Shown piece after piece: positions 16,800 to 26,587 of a stretch of 64,000 nt of DNA (position 1 is its first letter; every line of letters begins with the position of its first letter). The position numbers and the translations under genes were made by a program. The notes under the pieces are model-generated. The model did no database searches. It worked only from the letters and a program-made list of their open reading frames with translations, and had not been told where the DNA came from. This stretch comes from an uncultured Lachnospiraceae bacterium (GTDB lineage: Bacteria; Bacillota; Clostridia; Lachnospirales; Lachnospiraceae): positions 62,001 through 126,000 of the forward strand of contig CAJTRK010000001.1 in assembly GCA_910578475.1 (NCBI GenBank), in the 5' to 3' direction.

Positions 16800-18386
16800 A
16801 TGAACGAAAAAAGAACGAAAATGATATCGCTGGAGGAACTTCTGTATTTTGGCTTCTTCCTGCTGCTCTCCATAACGAAGGGTTTCGGCTTTTACGACGG
16901 GCAGAAACTGTTTCTGCTGCTTGTGATTCCGGCCCTGCTGCTTGGCCTGGGGAAAATTTTGCTGACCCCGTACACGAAGCGGCAATGGGTGATGGTGGCG
17001 GTTCTTCTTTTACTGACGGCGGTCGTTTACTGCCGGTCCGGGGAAAAGGGAATCCTTTTTATCATGTTCATGATTTTGGGAATGAAGAATATCCCGTTGA
17101 AAAAAGTGATGCGGACAGGCTTATGGATATGGACGCTGTGCGCCGTTTTGCTGAGCGTATTTTCCTTTTTCCGGCTGGAACATACGATATACCGCGTTCA
17201 TCAGAAGATGGGGCTTGGACATATTTTCCGGTGGAGCCTCGGCTTCACGCATCCGAATGTTCTGCACATTACTTATTTTGTGCTCTGCGCCTTTCTTATC
17301 TACGAACTGGCGGAACGGTACTGCCTGAAACATTTCCTGTTGTTGATGCTCGGAAACGTTCTTGTATTTTTTTACTCGGTAAGCTTTACCGGATTCGGCA
17401 TTGTCGCGATTTTTCTTGTGGGAGAGCTGTATGTGCGGTTCCGTCCAAAATTCTGCCTGTTGGAAAAGGCGGCGGTCAGTCTGGTGCTTCCGGTCTGCAT
17501 CCTGTTTTCCTTTCTGCTGCCCTGGCTTTATGCGCGTCAGGCGGCGGCGCAGCATATCGCGCCCTGGCTTGAAAAACTGAATTCCCTGCTCAATACCCGG
17601 ATATCTCTGGCAAGCCAGTTCTTATCGCCCGGGTACACGAGTCTGTTCGGCGCAAGAATCGCGTTGCTGGAGCTGCCTTCCGGTTCCGTTGACAGCTCTT
17701 ATATGTGGGGATTTATCAATTACGGATTCATCCCGTTTCTTTTGCTGATGGCGGCTTATTTTCTGTTGGTGGCGGATGCGTGCCGGAAGCAGAAAACGAG
17801 GGAAGCCGTAATGGTCATCTGTTTTCTGGGAGCCGGATTTACGGAGCAGCTGCTGTTTAATACGTCTTTTAAAAATATTACCCTGCTTTTTCTGGGAGAG
17901 TTATTGTACAGACAGAAAGAGGGGGAAAAAGAATATGCGCTTCTGCCTTTGGCGCGAAAAAAAATCGCCGTACCGATTCCGGCGGCTGTTCCGTTTATTG
18001 CCGGGATGCCGGGACGAATGGCCGGGGTATGGAAATCCTGCCGGAAACAGGTTCTTGTGTCTGTACTGGCGGGGGGAATCGCCGGCCTGATTCTGTGCGG
18101 TGTTTTGTATACGGCGCCGAAAGGATATGTGGTGCAGCGTTTCTATACGGACGGCCGGTTTGAAACATGGGAAAATCTGGAGAGCGCGCAGGACCCCGCA
18201 TATGAAGGGTATCGTATCATGAATTATGTGGATGCCGATACGCGGATGCAGATAATAGAGGGAAATGCCGTTATGGTGGAAACGGCGAGATATTATGTGG
18301 GAAGCGTATTGATTGGAGGCCTTGCGGGGTATCTGATTTGTATTTTCTGTCTTGGAATCCGTAATTCATCATGGAGGGAATCGTGA
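16800..18386 (+). CDS. Second Wzy-like polymerase with C-terminal extension
   Basis: This 528-residue membrane protein has about ten segments in the first 370 residues and GFTHPNVLHITYF near residue 150, comparable with the GHPN motif of the polymerase at 3180-4400. Residues from about 415 form an extra module: a membrane span, an extracellular-type stretch of about 70 residues rich in Tyr/Asp/Glu, and a final span. That extension is unusual for Wzy. ATG 16800 follows GGCGGAGGAAAAAC. A G6 run at 18071-18076 lies in the extension and keeps frame here. The role is probably polymerisation or ligation of lipid-linked units at the outer face. Confidence 0.65.
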   Translation: MNEKRTKMISLEELLYFGFFLLLSITKGFGFYDGQKLFLLLVIPALLLGLGKILLTPYTKRQWVMVAVLLLLTAVVYCRSGEKGILFIMFMILGMKNIPLKKVMRTGLWIWTLCAVLLSVFSFFRLEHTIYRVHQKMGLGHIFRWSLGFTHPNVLHITYFVLCAFLIYELAERYCLKHFLLLMLGNVLVFFYSVSFTGFGIVAIFLVGELYVRFRPKFCLLEKAAVSLVLPVCILFSFLLPWLYARQAAAQHIAPWLEKLNSLLNTRISLASQFLSPGYTSLFGARIALLELPSGSVDSSYMWGFINYGFIPFLLLMAAYFLLVADACRKQKTREAVMVICFLGAGFTEQLLFNTSFKNITLLFLGELLYRQKEGEKEYALLPLARKKIAVPIPAAVPFIAGMPGRMAGVWKSCRKQVLVSVLAGGIAGLILCGVLYTAPKGYVVQRFYTDGRFETWENLESAQDPAYEGYRIMNYVDADTRMQIIEGNAVMVETARYYVGSVLIGGLAGYLICIFCLGIRNSSWRES

Positions 18387-20377
18387 ACAAAGACCTGCAA
18401 TATTGTACCATATTAAAAACGAATATCAATGTTACAACGATGGAAAAGACTGTCCGGTACATTACGGAAAATCTGGAATCGCTAAGAGGGAATTATATCT
18501 GCGTATCCAACGTCCATACGACCATGATGGCATACCGTGATGAAGATTACCGAAAAATTCAGAACGGCGGAGCGATGGCGCTGCCTGACGGCCAGCCGCT
18601 TTCCATCGTGAGCCGCAGGCGCGGATACCGGGATGCCGGAAGAGTGCCGGGGCCGGATTTGATGCCGGCCATTTTGAAGCTGTCGTTGGAAAAAGGCTAT
18701 TCTCATTATTTTTATGGAAGCTCTGAGCATACGTTGTCCCAACTGCGGAAAGCGCTTATGAAATCCTGGCCCGGACTGCGGATTGCCGGGATGTACGCGC
18801 CGCCTTTTCGGCCGATGACCGAAGAAGAAGACAGGGAAGCCGTGGCGCGTATCAATGCCGCGAAACCGGATTTTATCTGGGTTGCGCTCGGTGCGCCCAA
18901 GCAGGAAATCTGGATGTATGAGCATAAGAACAGCGTAAACGGCCTGATGCTCGGCGTCGGGGCCGCTTTTGACTTTATGGCGGGGACCGTAAAACGTGCT
19001 CCACAGTGGATGCAGAAGCTGTGCATGGAATGGGTGTTCCGCATTATGCAGGACCCGAAGAGGATGCTTCCCCGTTACTTAAATACGAATTTTGCGTTTG
19101 TGTATTATACCTGCCGGGAATCAATCGCGCTTGCAAAAGAAAGACGCGGGAACGGTTCTGCGGCCGGAAAGCATGGAAATCATGCCGGGAAAAATGCCGT
19201 CGTCCCCCGGGAGGCGCGCCTGAAAATCGCCATGATTGGCCATAAGCGGATTCCTTCGAGAGAAGGCGGCGTGGAAATCGTTGTGGAAGCGCTCGCCGTC
19301 AGAATGGCGGCAAAAGGACACAGGGTGGATGCTTATAACAGGTATGGTCATCATGTTTCCGGGAAAAAATATGATGAAGAATACGGGCGCGGCGACAGAA
19401 AATATTATCAGGACGTCCGGGTATATATCGTTCCGACTTTTCGGAGCAGCAAGCTGAATGCAATCGTCTATTCTTTTCTGGCGACCGTCAGGGCGCTTGT
19501 AAAGCCGTACGATGTGATTCACTATCATGCGGAAGGCCCCTGCGCCATGCTCTGGCTGCCCAAACTGTTTGGGAAAAAAGTCGTGGCGACGATTCACGGG
19601 CTGGACTGGCAGCGGGCAAAATGGGGAAATTTTGCATCCCGTGTGATTAAGTTCGGCGAGAAAATGGCGGCAAAGTACGCGGACGAGGTTATTGTCCTCT
19701 CGGAGAACCTCCGCCGGTATTTTAAAGATACCTATGGGCGGGATGTGGTGTTCATATCCAACGGCATCGAGCGTCCCGAACACCGGAAGGCAGAGCAGAT
19801 TTCGGAGAAATTCGGCCTGGAAGAGAACGGCTATTTCCTTTTCCTGGCACGAATCGTTCCCGAAAAAGGACTGCATTACCTGATTGAAGCCTTCCGGGAG
19901 ATTGATACGGATAAAAAGCTGGTCATTGCCGGGGGCAACAGCCATGCGGCCGATTATATGGAGAAAATCCATCGTATGGCCGCGGCGGACGAGCGGATTG
20001 TGATGACGGATTTTGTGCAGGGACAGGTTTTGGAAGAACTGTATTCTTCAGCCTATGCCTTTATCCTGCCGAGCGATGTTGAGGGAATGGCAATCAGCCT
20101 TCTTGAAGCCATGAGCTATGGGAACTGCTGTCTGGTCAGCGACATCTGCGAGAACACGGAAGTCGTGGAAGATAAGGCGCTGACATTCCGGAAGGGAAAT
20201 GTGAAAGATTTGCGGGCAAAACTGGAATATCTGCTGCAAAATCCGGAAGTCGTGGAAGCATATAAAAAGCAGAGCAGCGATTTTATCTGCGGTAAGTATA
20301 ACTGGGACGATGTAGTGGAGCAGACGCTGGATGTTTATAAGCGCAGCGCAGGACGGAGAAAAAAGAGGATTCAATGA
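18371..20377 (+). CDS. WecG/TagA-type (GT26) and GT4 glycosyltransferase fusion
   Basis: This 668-residue protein joins two enzymes. Residues about 1-245 are a WecG/TagA/CpsF domain with GAMALPDGQPLSIVS, a GPDLM motif, WVALGAPKQEIWM and GVGAAFDFMAGTVKRAP; this family transfers the second sugar (ManNAc, ManNAcA or similar) to an undecaprenyl-linked primer. A linker (about 255-285) leads to a GT4 domain with MIGHKRIPSREGGVEIVVE, FLARIVPEKGLHYLIEAF and PSDVEGMAISLLEAMSYG. A GTG at 18383 with GGAGGG four bases upstream is an alternative start. The gene overlaps its upstream neighbour by 16 bases and its downstream neighbour by 4 bases (ATGA). Confidence 0.88.
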   Translation: MEGIVNKDLQYCTILKTNINVTTMEKTVRYITENLESLRGNYICVSNVHTTMMAYRDEDYRKIQNGGAMALPDGQPLSIVSRRRGYRDAGRVPGPDLMPAILKLSLEKGYSHYFYGSSEHTLSQLRKALMKSWPGLRIAGMYAPPFRPMTEEEDREAVARINAAKPDFIWVALGAPKQEIWMYEHKNSVNGLMLGVGAAFDFMAGTVKRAPQWMQKLCMEWVFRIMQDPKRMLPRYLNTNFAFVYYTCRESIALAKERRGNGSAAGKHGNHAGKNAVVPREARLKIAMIGHKRIPSREGGVEIVVEALAVRMAAKGHRVDAYNRYGHHVSGKKYDEEYGRGDRKYYQDVRVYIVPTFRSSKLNAIVYSFLATVRALVKPYDVIHYHAEGPCAMLWLPKLFGKKVVATIHGLDWQRAKWGNFASRVIKFGEKMAAKYADEVIVLSENLRRYFKDTYGRDVVFISNGIERPEHRKAEQISEKFGLEENGYFLFLARIVPEKGLHYLIEAFREIDTDKKLVIAGGNSHAADYMEKIHRMAAADERIVMTDFVQGQVLEELYSSAYAFILPSDVEGMAISLLEAMSYGNCCLVSDICENTEVVEDKALTFRKGNVKDLRAKLEYLLQNPEVVEAYKKQSSDFICGKYNWDDVVEQTLDVYKRSAGRRKKRIQ

Positions 20378-21675
20378 AAATTTTACTGGTGAATAAATTT
20401 CTGCATCCGAACGGCGGCTCCGAAACTTATATTTTCGGCTTGGGGGAACAGCTTCGGAAAATGGGGCATGAAGTGCAGTATTTTGGAATGGAACATGCGG
20501 GAAGGGCGGTCGGCAACCGGGTGGAAAGCTATACTTCCGATATGGACTTTCACGGAGGCGGCCTGCAAAAGCTTTTCTATCCGTTTAAAATTATCTATTC
20601 CTTTGAGGCGAGAAAGAAACTGCGGCCCGTGTTACAGGATTTTATGCCGGATGTGGTGCATTTGAACAATATCAATTTTCAGCTCACCCCTTCGGTCATC
20701 GATGAAGTCCGGTCTTTTGAGAAAAAGAGCGGGAAATCCATCCGCGTTGTTTTTACGGCCCATGACTATCAGTGGGTGTGCCCGAACCATATGATGATGA
20801 TACCGAAGAGCGGAAAACTCTGTTTCGCCTGTCAGGGCGGTCATTTCGGGAACTGTACGAAGAACCGCTGCATTCACGGTTCTGCGGCAAGGAGTTTTAT
20901 CGGTACGCTGGAGGCGGCTTTTTATCGGTGGCGCAAGACTTACGGCAGGGTGGATAAAATTATCTGTCCGAGCGTCTTTATGAAGAAGCAGCTCGATACG
21001 GAGCCGCTGCTTGCGGATAAGACGCTGGCGCTGCACAATTTTGTGCCGGAGAGCGGAAAAAAGGGGAGCCTGGCGCAGACTGAAGAGGAGAACAGCAGCG
21101 TACGGGCCGGTGACGCGGGAGAAGATGCCGCATGGAGCCGTTTACGACAGCGGCTTCCGGAGCGGTATGCGCTCTATTTCGGCCGCTTTTCCAAAGAAAA
21201 GGGCGTTGAGACGCTGCTGCATGTCTGTAAAAATATGACGAACGTGTCATTTGTATTTGCGGGAACGGGGCCGCTTCAGGAGGAGGTATCGCAGGTCTCC
21301 AATATTCGGAACGTGGGTTTTGTGACGGGAAATGCTCTGCGGAAACTCATCGAAGGAGCCGCTTTTTGCCTTTATCCTTCCGAGTGGTATGAAAACTGTC
21401 CTTTTTCCGTGATGGAATCGCAGGCCTGCGGAACGCCCATGCTCGCTTCGGATTTGGGCGGCATACCCGAGCTTTTGCAGGACGGCGTGACCGGAGAACT
21501 GTTTCCCGCGGGAGACGAAGCCGCTTTGCGTGAGAAAATAAAGAAATTATGGGAACAGCCAAAGCTGTGTGCGGCATACCGGGAGAACTGTAAGAAAATA
21601 AAATTCGATACAAGTGAGGAATATTGTGGTAAAATGATGGAACAGGCCTATGGCATGGGGAAAGCGCTTTTTTGA
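20374..21675 (+). CDS. GT4 family glycosyltransferase
   Basis: This 433-residue GT-B protein begins MKILLVNKFLHPNGGSETY. The C-terminal half has YFGRFSKEKGVETLL, FAGTGPLQEEV and PSEWYENCPFSVMESQACG, the latter containing the donor-site EX7E-like motif. A cysteine-rich stretch near residues 148-172 (CFACQGGHFGNCTKNRC) could hold a metal or disulfide-type fold and is seen in some GT4 enzymes of this type. The minus-strand GT4 at 31605-32873 has a comparable Cys/His cluster. Translation overlaps the upstream fusion gene by 4 bases. Confidence 0.85.
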   Translation: MKILLVNKFLHPNGGSETYIFGLGEQLRKMGHEVQYFGMEHAGRAVGNRVESYTSDMDFHGGGLQKLFYPFKIIYSFEARKKLRPVLQDFMPDVVHLNNINFQLTPSVIDEVRSFEKKSGKSIRVVFTAHDYQWVCPNHMMMIPKSGKLCFACQGGHFGNCTKNRCIHGSAARSFIGTLEAAFYRWRKTYGRVDKIICPSVFMKKQLDTEPLLADKTLALHNFVPESGKKGSLAQTEEENSSVRAGDAGEDAAWSRLRQRLPERYALYFGRFSKEKGVETLLHVCKNMTNVSFVFAGTGPLQEEVSQVSNIRNVGFVTGNALRKLIEGAAFCLYPSEWYENCPFSVMESQACGTPMLASDLGGIPELLQDGVTGELFPAGDEAALREKIKKLWEQPKLCAAYRENCKKIKFDTSEEYCGKMMEQAYGMGKALF

Positions 21676-21735
21676 CAGGCCATCCCGCAGGCCGGGCCGA
21701 AAGACGGAATATGCCGTCAGCGAAAAGACGGCGGA

Positions 21736-22752
21736 ATGGAGTTTTTCATGGCAAGACGAACTTTATACGGCACGGTCATCGTAACTTACCGATGCAATGC
21801 CCATTGTAATATGTGTGACTGTTTCCGCGACCCAACCAGGCCGGACGAGGAGATTACGCTGGAAGACATCAGGAAACTGCCGGAGATGGCCTTTACCAAT
21901 ATCACCGGCGGAGAACCTTTTATACGGCAGGATATTCCGGAGATTGTCAGAGAACTGTATAAGAAATCTGACAGAATTGTCATTTCTACGAACGGATATT
22001 TTACCGACAGGATTATTGCGCTCTGCAAAGAATTTCCCAAAGTAGGCATCCGCATCAGCATCGAAGGACTGCAGGAGACGAATGACGCGATTCGGGGAAT
22101 CCCGGACGGCTTTAACAGAGGCTATAAGACGCTGAAGACGTTGGTGGAGATGGGGCATCCGGATGTGGGATTCGGCATGACCGTTCAGGATATGAACTGT
22201 GAAGACCTTGTGCCGCTATATAACATTGCAAACGATATGGGGATGGAGTTTGCCACGGCAACGCTTCATAACTCTTTTTATTTCCGGAAAACGGATAATA
22301 AAATCGACGACAAGTACAAAGTGGCGCAGAATTTTGAAAAGCTGATTAACGAGCTTTTAAAAAGCAAATCGCCTAAAAAGTGGTTCCGCGCCTATTTTAA
22401 TCACGGGCTGATTAATTATATTTACGGAAACAAAAGGCTTCTGCCCTGTGATATGTCGAAGAATGCCTTTTTTATCGACCCGTTCTGCGATGTCATTCCC
22501 TGCAACGGCATGGAGAAAAAGGCGGTTATGGGAAATCTCAGAGAGCAGGACTGGGACGAACTGTGGAATTCGAAACAGGCGGAGGAAGTCCGCCGCTGTA
22601 CGAAGAACTGTACGAGGAACTGCTGGATGATAGGAAGCGCGTCGCCGGCGATGCACAAATATATATGGGTTCCCGGATGGTGGGTTATCCGGCATAAGTT
22701 CTTAAAGGGCGGGAAGTACAGTCTGAAGGAAAATAAGTTCATACAGCCATAA
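21736..22752 (+). CDS. Radical SAM/SPASM domain protein
   Basis: This 338-residue protein has the [4Fe-4S] motif CNAHCNMC (CX3CX2C, about residues 19-26), an NITGGEPFIR segment and VIISTNGYF-like strands of the radical SAM barrel. A C-terminal Cys-rich SPASM region follows, with DPFCDVIPCNG and later CTKNCTRNC, able to bind auxiliary iron-sulfur clusters. Members of this group in glycan loci have unknown substrates; sugar or lipid-carrier modification is possible. The first ATG is 21736, with an in-frame ATG at 21748 as an alternative. A second radical SAM/SPASM gene lies at 43644-44564. Confidence 0.85.
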   Translation: MEFFMARRTLYGTVIVTYRCNAHCNMCDCFRDPTRPDEEITLEDIRKLPEMAFTNITGGEPFIRQDIPEIVRELYKKSDRIVISTNGYFTDRIIALCKEFPKVGIRISIEGLQETNDAIRGIPDGFNRGYKTLKTLVEMGHPDVGFGMTVQDMNCEDLVPLYNIANDMGMEFATATLHNSFYFRKTDNKIDDKYKVAQNFEKLINELLKSKSPKKWFRAYFNHGLINYIYGNKRLLPCDMSKNAFFIDPFCDVIPCNGMEKKAVMGNLREQDWDELWNSKQAEEVRRCTKNCTRNCWMIGSASPAMHKYIWVPGWWVIRHKFLKGGKYSLKENKFIQP

Positions 22753-22762
22753 CAGAAATTTC

Positions 22763-22791
22763 GAGACAAACAAAGGATAGTATGTTAAAAT
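22763..22791 (+). promoter_or_regulatory. Candidate extended -10 promoter
   Basis: GAGACA at 22763-22768 and TAAAAT at 22786-22791 are separated by 17 bases, and a TG two bases before the -10 makes it an extended -10 (TGTTAAAAT). It lies in the gap ahead of the fucosyltransferase-like gene. The same TGnTAAAAT core occurs at 13898-13906. Confidence 0.4.
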
Positions 22792-22841
22792 AACAAATAG
22801 TATGTATTTATCTGTCGTTTGGACGGATGATGAGGAGTTCC

Positions 22842-23876
22842 ATGGGGCGTTTGCAGAACAAGGTAAAACAACTGAAATTTGCGCTGTACTGTTATAAAAA
22901 AGGACAGGACAGCCGTTTTGTCAACACGGTGAAACAGTTCGGAGAAAAAAACAATCTGATTTATGTCGAATCCTATGGAGAAAAACAGACTTCCGATACG
23001 ATTTTTCTGATAGACATGGAAGAATCTCATTCCGGCTTTTTTGCCGAGCATAATCGTCTGCTTGCGCTGCTTTATTTTGCGGACAGGTATGACATGAAAC
23101 CGGTCGTGCGGTATCACGCCGGATATTGTTATGCGGAAGCGCATCCCGTCAACGGCACGGACAATCCGTTCGAATATTATTTTGAGCAGCCGGCCGGAAT
23201 CGGTCTGGAAAACCTGGCTTCCTGCAAAAGAGTCTTTCGGAGCAGAAAAGAGAACAGCTACGAAGTGAACAGGCTCTGCGAGACGCCTAACGGCTATACG
23301 AGAAGCGAGGAATATCTCAATGAGATGGCGAGGATTACCGCAAAGTATATTCGTTTAAATACGATTGTCGGAACGAAAGTGGAAGAGGAGATTCATGCGC
23401 TTCTGGGAGGCGGAAAGGCGCTGGCCGTCCACGTCAGGGGAACGGATTTCAAACAGAACTTTAACGGGCATCCGGTGGCGATAAGCGCCGACGAATATTT
23501 GAAAGAGACCGTCCGTGTTTTTGAACAGGGCGGATATGAGAAAGTCTTTCTGGCGACGGACGACAGCACGGCACTGAAAAAATATCAGGAGCGGTTCGGG
23601 GAGAACGTCGTTTTTTATCAGGATGTTGTGCGAAGCGATGGAGAAGATACGGTTATGCACAGCGACAGACCGCGTGAAAACCACCGCTATCTGCTCGGCT
23701 ATGAAGTGCTTCGGGACATGTATACGCTTGCGGCATGCGACGGACTCATCGCTGGCCTTTCCCAGGTAAGTTACGCCGCGAGAATCCAGAAAAAGAGTAC
23801 CGGCAAAGAATATGGTTCTCTGGTCATTCTGGAGAAGGGAATCAATTATCATAAGAAAAATAACTGCCCTTCCTGA
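22842..23876 (+). CDS. Fucosyltransferase-like (HxRxxD-motif) glycosyltransferase
   Basis: This is a 344-residue soluble protein. The segment AVHVRGTDFKQNFNGHPVAI (about residues 188-207) matches the HxRxxD phosphate-binding motif of the GT-B fucosyltransferase superfamily (GT23/NodZ and O-fucosyltransferase types). The C-terminal CDGLIAGLSQVSYAARI resembles the conserved serine-rich donor loop. It would use a GDP-sugar, probably GDP-fucose, but the donor is not proven. ATG 22842 is preferred over the earlier ATG at 22827 because GATGAGGAG sits just ahead of it. A promoter-like sequence precedes the gene. Confidence 0.6.
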   Translation: MGRLQNKVKQLKFALYCYKKGQDSRFVNTVKQFGEKNNLIYVESYGEKQTSDTIFLIDMEESHSGFFAEHNRLLALLYFADRYDMKPVVRYHAGYCYAEAHPVNGTDNPFEYYFEQPAGIGLENLASCKRVFRSRKENSYEVNRLCETPNGYTRSEEYLNEMARITAKYIRLNTIVGTKVEEEIHALLGGGKALAVHVRGTDFKQNFNGHPVAISADEYLKETVRVFEQGGYEKVFLATDDSTALKKYQERFGENVVFYQDVVRSDGEDTVMHSDRPRENHRYLLGYEVLRDMYTLAACDGLIAGLSQVSYAARIQKKSTGKEYGSLVILEKGINYHKKNNCPS

Positions 23877-23918
23877 AAAAGTCTCTGAGGAAGCCGGAAA
23901 GAGGTTGTAAAATCTGCC

Positions 23919-25658
23919 ATGATAAAACAATTAGCATATATTTTTAACCGGAAAGAAAAAATAAAATTAATGTTTCTGCTTGTGGCGGCCGTTATCGGAA
24001 GCCTGCTGGAATGTGCGAGTGTCGGTATTTTCCAGCCGTTTGTGGAACTGTTCATGGACCAGCAGGCGGTTCATAAGAATCCCTACCTGGAATATATCTG
24101 GAATCTTTGGGATTTCCGGTCTTTCGGAAGCTTTATGAGCGCTATGGCAATCGCGATTATTGCGATTTTTGTGATTAAAAATATTTATCTGACGATTGAA
24201 AAATATGCGATATATACGTTTTCCTATAATATGCAGATGAAGATTTCCACGAATCTGCTGAAAGCGTATGTGAGCGAGCCTTATACGTTCCATCTGAATA
24301 AAAATATCTCGGTCCTGCAAAGGAGCGTACAGGAAGATACGGACCTTTTTACAAAAGCGGTCATTCATTTTATGGAATTGCTTGTGGAAGTGATGGTATG
24401 TATTGCGCTCGGCATCTATCTTTTCGATGTCAGCAAATCCATTACCGTTATCATCGTCGGACTTTTGATTATCTGCGTCGGCGCTTTTACGGCAGTTTCC
24501 AGAAAATTTGCGCGGGAACTCGGAAAAGATGCGCAGGGATATAAGGCAAAGCTCTATCAGTGGATGAACCAGTCGCTTGGCGGCATTAAAGAAGTAAAAG
24601 TCCTGAACAGAGAGCTGTTCTTTATCAATTCTTATTCCGGATATTTCAAAAAATATGTCAAAGGACTGAAAATCAGCCGGCTGATTGGCGTAATTCCCAA
24701 ATACATTGTGGAAATGGTCAGTATGGCTGGACTTTTGCTGGCGATTATCGTGAAAATCAATTATGGACAGATATCCGACCTGGCGGCTTTTGTACCGCAG
24801 CTTTCAGCGTTTGCGGTAGCGGCGTTCCGGTTGCTGCCATCCATCGGCCGCATTAATGAACACGTTACCGGAATCATGTATGCGGCGCCGTCCATAGAGC
24901 TTGTATATCACGATTTGAAAGAAGTGGAAAACATCAGGAGCCTGGAATCCATAGAAGAAGGCGTTCTGAAACTGGAAAATGAAATTACGGTAAAAGACGT
25001 GTGCTATCGCTATTCCGACACGGCGGAAGACGTGATTCACTACGCCGACTTTACGATAAAAAAAGGACAGACAGTCGCCCTGATAGGGGAATCGGGCGCG
25101 GGAAAAACTACGATGGCGGATATCATCCTGGGGCTGCTCGTTCCGCAGTACGGTAAAATTAAGATAGACGGCGTGGATATTTTCAGACATATCGACATGT
25201 GGCATCATGGAATCGGCTATATTCCGCAGACCATTTATCTTTCCGACGATACGATTCGCAACAATGTGGCTTTCGGCGTGGAAGAAGAACTGATTGACAA
25301 TGACGCCGTGGAAGAAGCCCTGAAAAAAGCGCAGCTATGGAACTTTATAGAAGGACTGAGCGACGGCCTGGAAACGTTTGTGGGTGACAGAGGTGTCAGA
25401 TTGTCCGGCGGACAGAGACAGCGTATCGGCATTGCGAGAGCATTGTATCATGACCCGGAAATTCTGATATTGGATGAAGCCACTTCGGCGCTTGATAACG
25501 ACACGGAAGCCGCGGTCATGGAGGCTATCGAAAAGCTGCATGGCGAAAAGACCATGATTATTATCGCGCACAGACTGACGACGCTTCGAAATGCGGACGT
25601 CATTTACGAAGTGGCGGACGGAAAAGTGATACAGAAAGAAAAACAGGATATACTGTGA
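23919..25658 (+). CDS. ABC transporter, fused permease-ATPase (PglK/MsbA-like)
   Basis: This 579-residue half-transporter has six membrane spans in residues about 20-310 and an ATPase domain from about 345. Walker A is GESGAGKTT, the signature is LSGGQRQRIGIARAL, and Walker B is ILILDEATSALD. The N-terminal region with IGSLLECASVGIFQPFVELF resembles PglK/WlaB, the flippase of Campylobacter lipid-linked oligosaccharide. It may flip a lipid-linked glycan and so offer a route parallel to the Wzx at 11177-12715. It works as a homodimer in the family. Confidence 0.83.
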   Translation: MIKQLAYIFNRKEKIKLMFLLVAAVIGSLLECASVGIFQPFVELFMDQQAVHKNPYLEYIWNLWDFRSFGSFMSAMAIAIIAIFVIKNIYLTIEKYAIYTFSYNMQMKISTNLLKAYVSEPYTFHLNKNISVLQRSVQEDTDLFTKAVIHFMELLVEVMVCIALGIYLFDVSKSITVIIVGLLIICVGAFTAVSRKFARELGKDAQGYKAKLYQWMNQSLGGIKEVKVLNRELFFINSYSGYFKKYVKGLKISRLIGVIPKYIVEMVSMAGLLLAIIVKINYGQISDLAAFVPQLSAFAVAAFRLLPSIGRINEHVTGIMYAAPSIELVYHDLKEVENIRSLESIEEGVLKLENEITVKDVCYRYSDTAEDVIHYADFTIKKGQTVALIGESGAGKTTMADIILGLLVPQYGKIKIDGVDIFRHIDMWHHGIGYIPQTIYLSDDTIRNNVAFGVEEELIDNDAVEEALKKAQLWNFIEGLSDGLETFVGDRGVRLSGGQRQRIGIARALYHDPEILILDEATSALDNDTEAAVMEAIEKLHGEKTMIIIAHRLTTLRNADVIYEVADGKVIQKEKQDIL

Positions 25659-25679
25659 AAAATAAATTTGGTGCCAAGA

Positions 25680-26561
25680 ATGGAGATTACTGTGAAAAGG
25701 TTCGTGAAAGATATACTGGCACAGCTCGATTATTCTCTGTACCGGGCCGGTATCAGGAGCTGCCCCGTCAAAGTGCATACAATCGAAGAAACAATCGAGG
25801 AGCTCATTCATACCGATAAAAGCATGGTCCGGTTCGGGGACGGAGAAATTACCATGATTCGGGGAAGGAGCCTGAGCTTTCAGCAGACAGAGGAAGAAAT
25901 CACAGAAGGGCTGAAAAGACTGCTTTCTTATCAGCATGAAAATATGATTGTCGGCATTCCTGAGATTTTCGGCGATTTATCCATCTACCGGAAGGAAAGC
26001 AGGCAGTTCTGGAAAGACCATCTTTTGTTCGGGCGCAAAGTTTATGAGAAATACTGTAATCCGGCCAGAGTATATTATAATTCCTATATAACCAGATTCT
26101 ATTATCCCATCGAGGACAAAAGCAGGTGCGGCGCATGGATTGAACGCATCCGGCAGATTTGGAAGGATAAGGACGTCGTCGTTGTGGAAGGGGAACGGAC
26201 ACATAACGGCGTCGGCAACGATTTGCTCGATACGGCGGGGAGCGTGGAACGCATCATCGGACCGAGCGAGCAGGCGTTTTGCAAGGTGGATGAAATGCTG
26301 GAATGCTGTAAAGAATATTCGAAAGACAGACTCTTTCTGCTTTCCCTCGGCATAGCGGCCAAATTCCTCGCGGAGAAATTGTTTCTGGAAGGTTACCGGG
26401 TAATCGATATCGGAAATCTGGATATGGAATATGAATGGTATCTCAGACGGGCAAAGAGTAAGGAAGCAATCGAAAAGCACGCCGTTATCGGGGAAGAAGC
26501 GAACCGGAAAGCCGGTTACGATGCGTATCTGGCCCAGATTCGAAAGCGGGTCGTTATCTGA
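25680..26561 (+). CDS. GT-D fold (DUF1792/SP_1767-type) glycosyltransferase
   Basis: This is a 293-residue protein. SMVRFGDGEITMIRGRSLSFQ near residue 45 is the signature of the DUF1792 domain, known as the GT-D fold from streptococcal DGT1, which adds glucose in serine-rich repeat protein glycosylation; the DGE residues coordinate metal and donor. Later segments VVVEGERTHNGVGNDLLDTA and LSLGIAAKFLAEKL fit the same domain. TTG 25668 opens the frame, but ATG 25680 is the first ATG and the family homology begins soon after it. Confidence 0.82.
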   Translation: MEITVKRFVKDILAQLDYSLYRAGIRSCPVKVHTIEETIEELIHTDKSMVRFGDGEITMIRGRSLSFQQTEEEITEGLKRLLSYQHENMIVGIPEIFGDLSIYRKESRQFWKDHLLFGRKVYEKYCNPARVYYNSYITRFYYPIEDKSRCGAWIERIRQIWKDKDVVVVEGERTHNGVGNDLLDTAGSVERIIGPSEQAFCKVDEMLECCKEYSKDRLFLLSLGIAAKFLAEKLFLEGYRVIDIGNLDMEYEWYLRRAKSKEAIEKHAVIGEEANRKAGYDAYLAQIRKRVVI

Positions 26562-26587
26562 TACAAAGGACAATAAGAGGTACGTTC

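Noticed and set aside
15980..16873. 297-codon minus-strand open frame opposite the fucosyltransferase gene
   Set aside because: The + strand frame has clear GT11 motifs; the minus frame has no recognisable domain or ribosome site.
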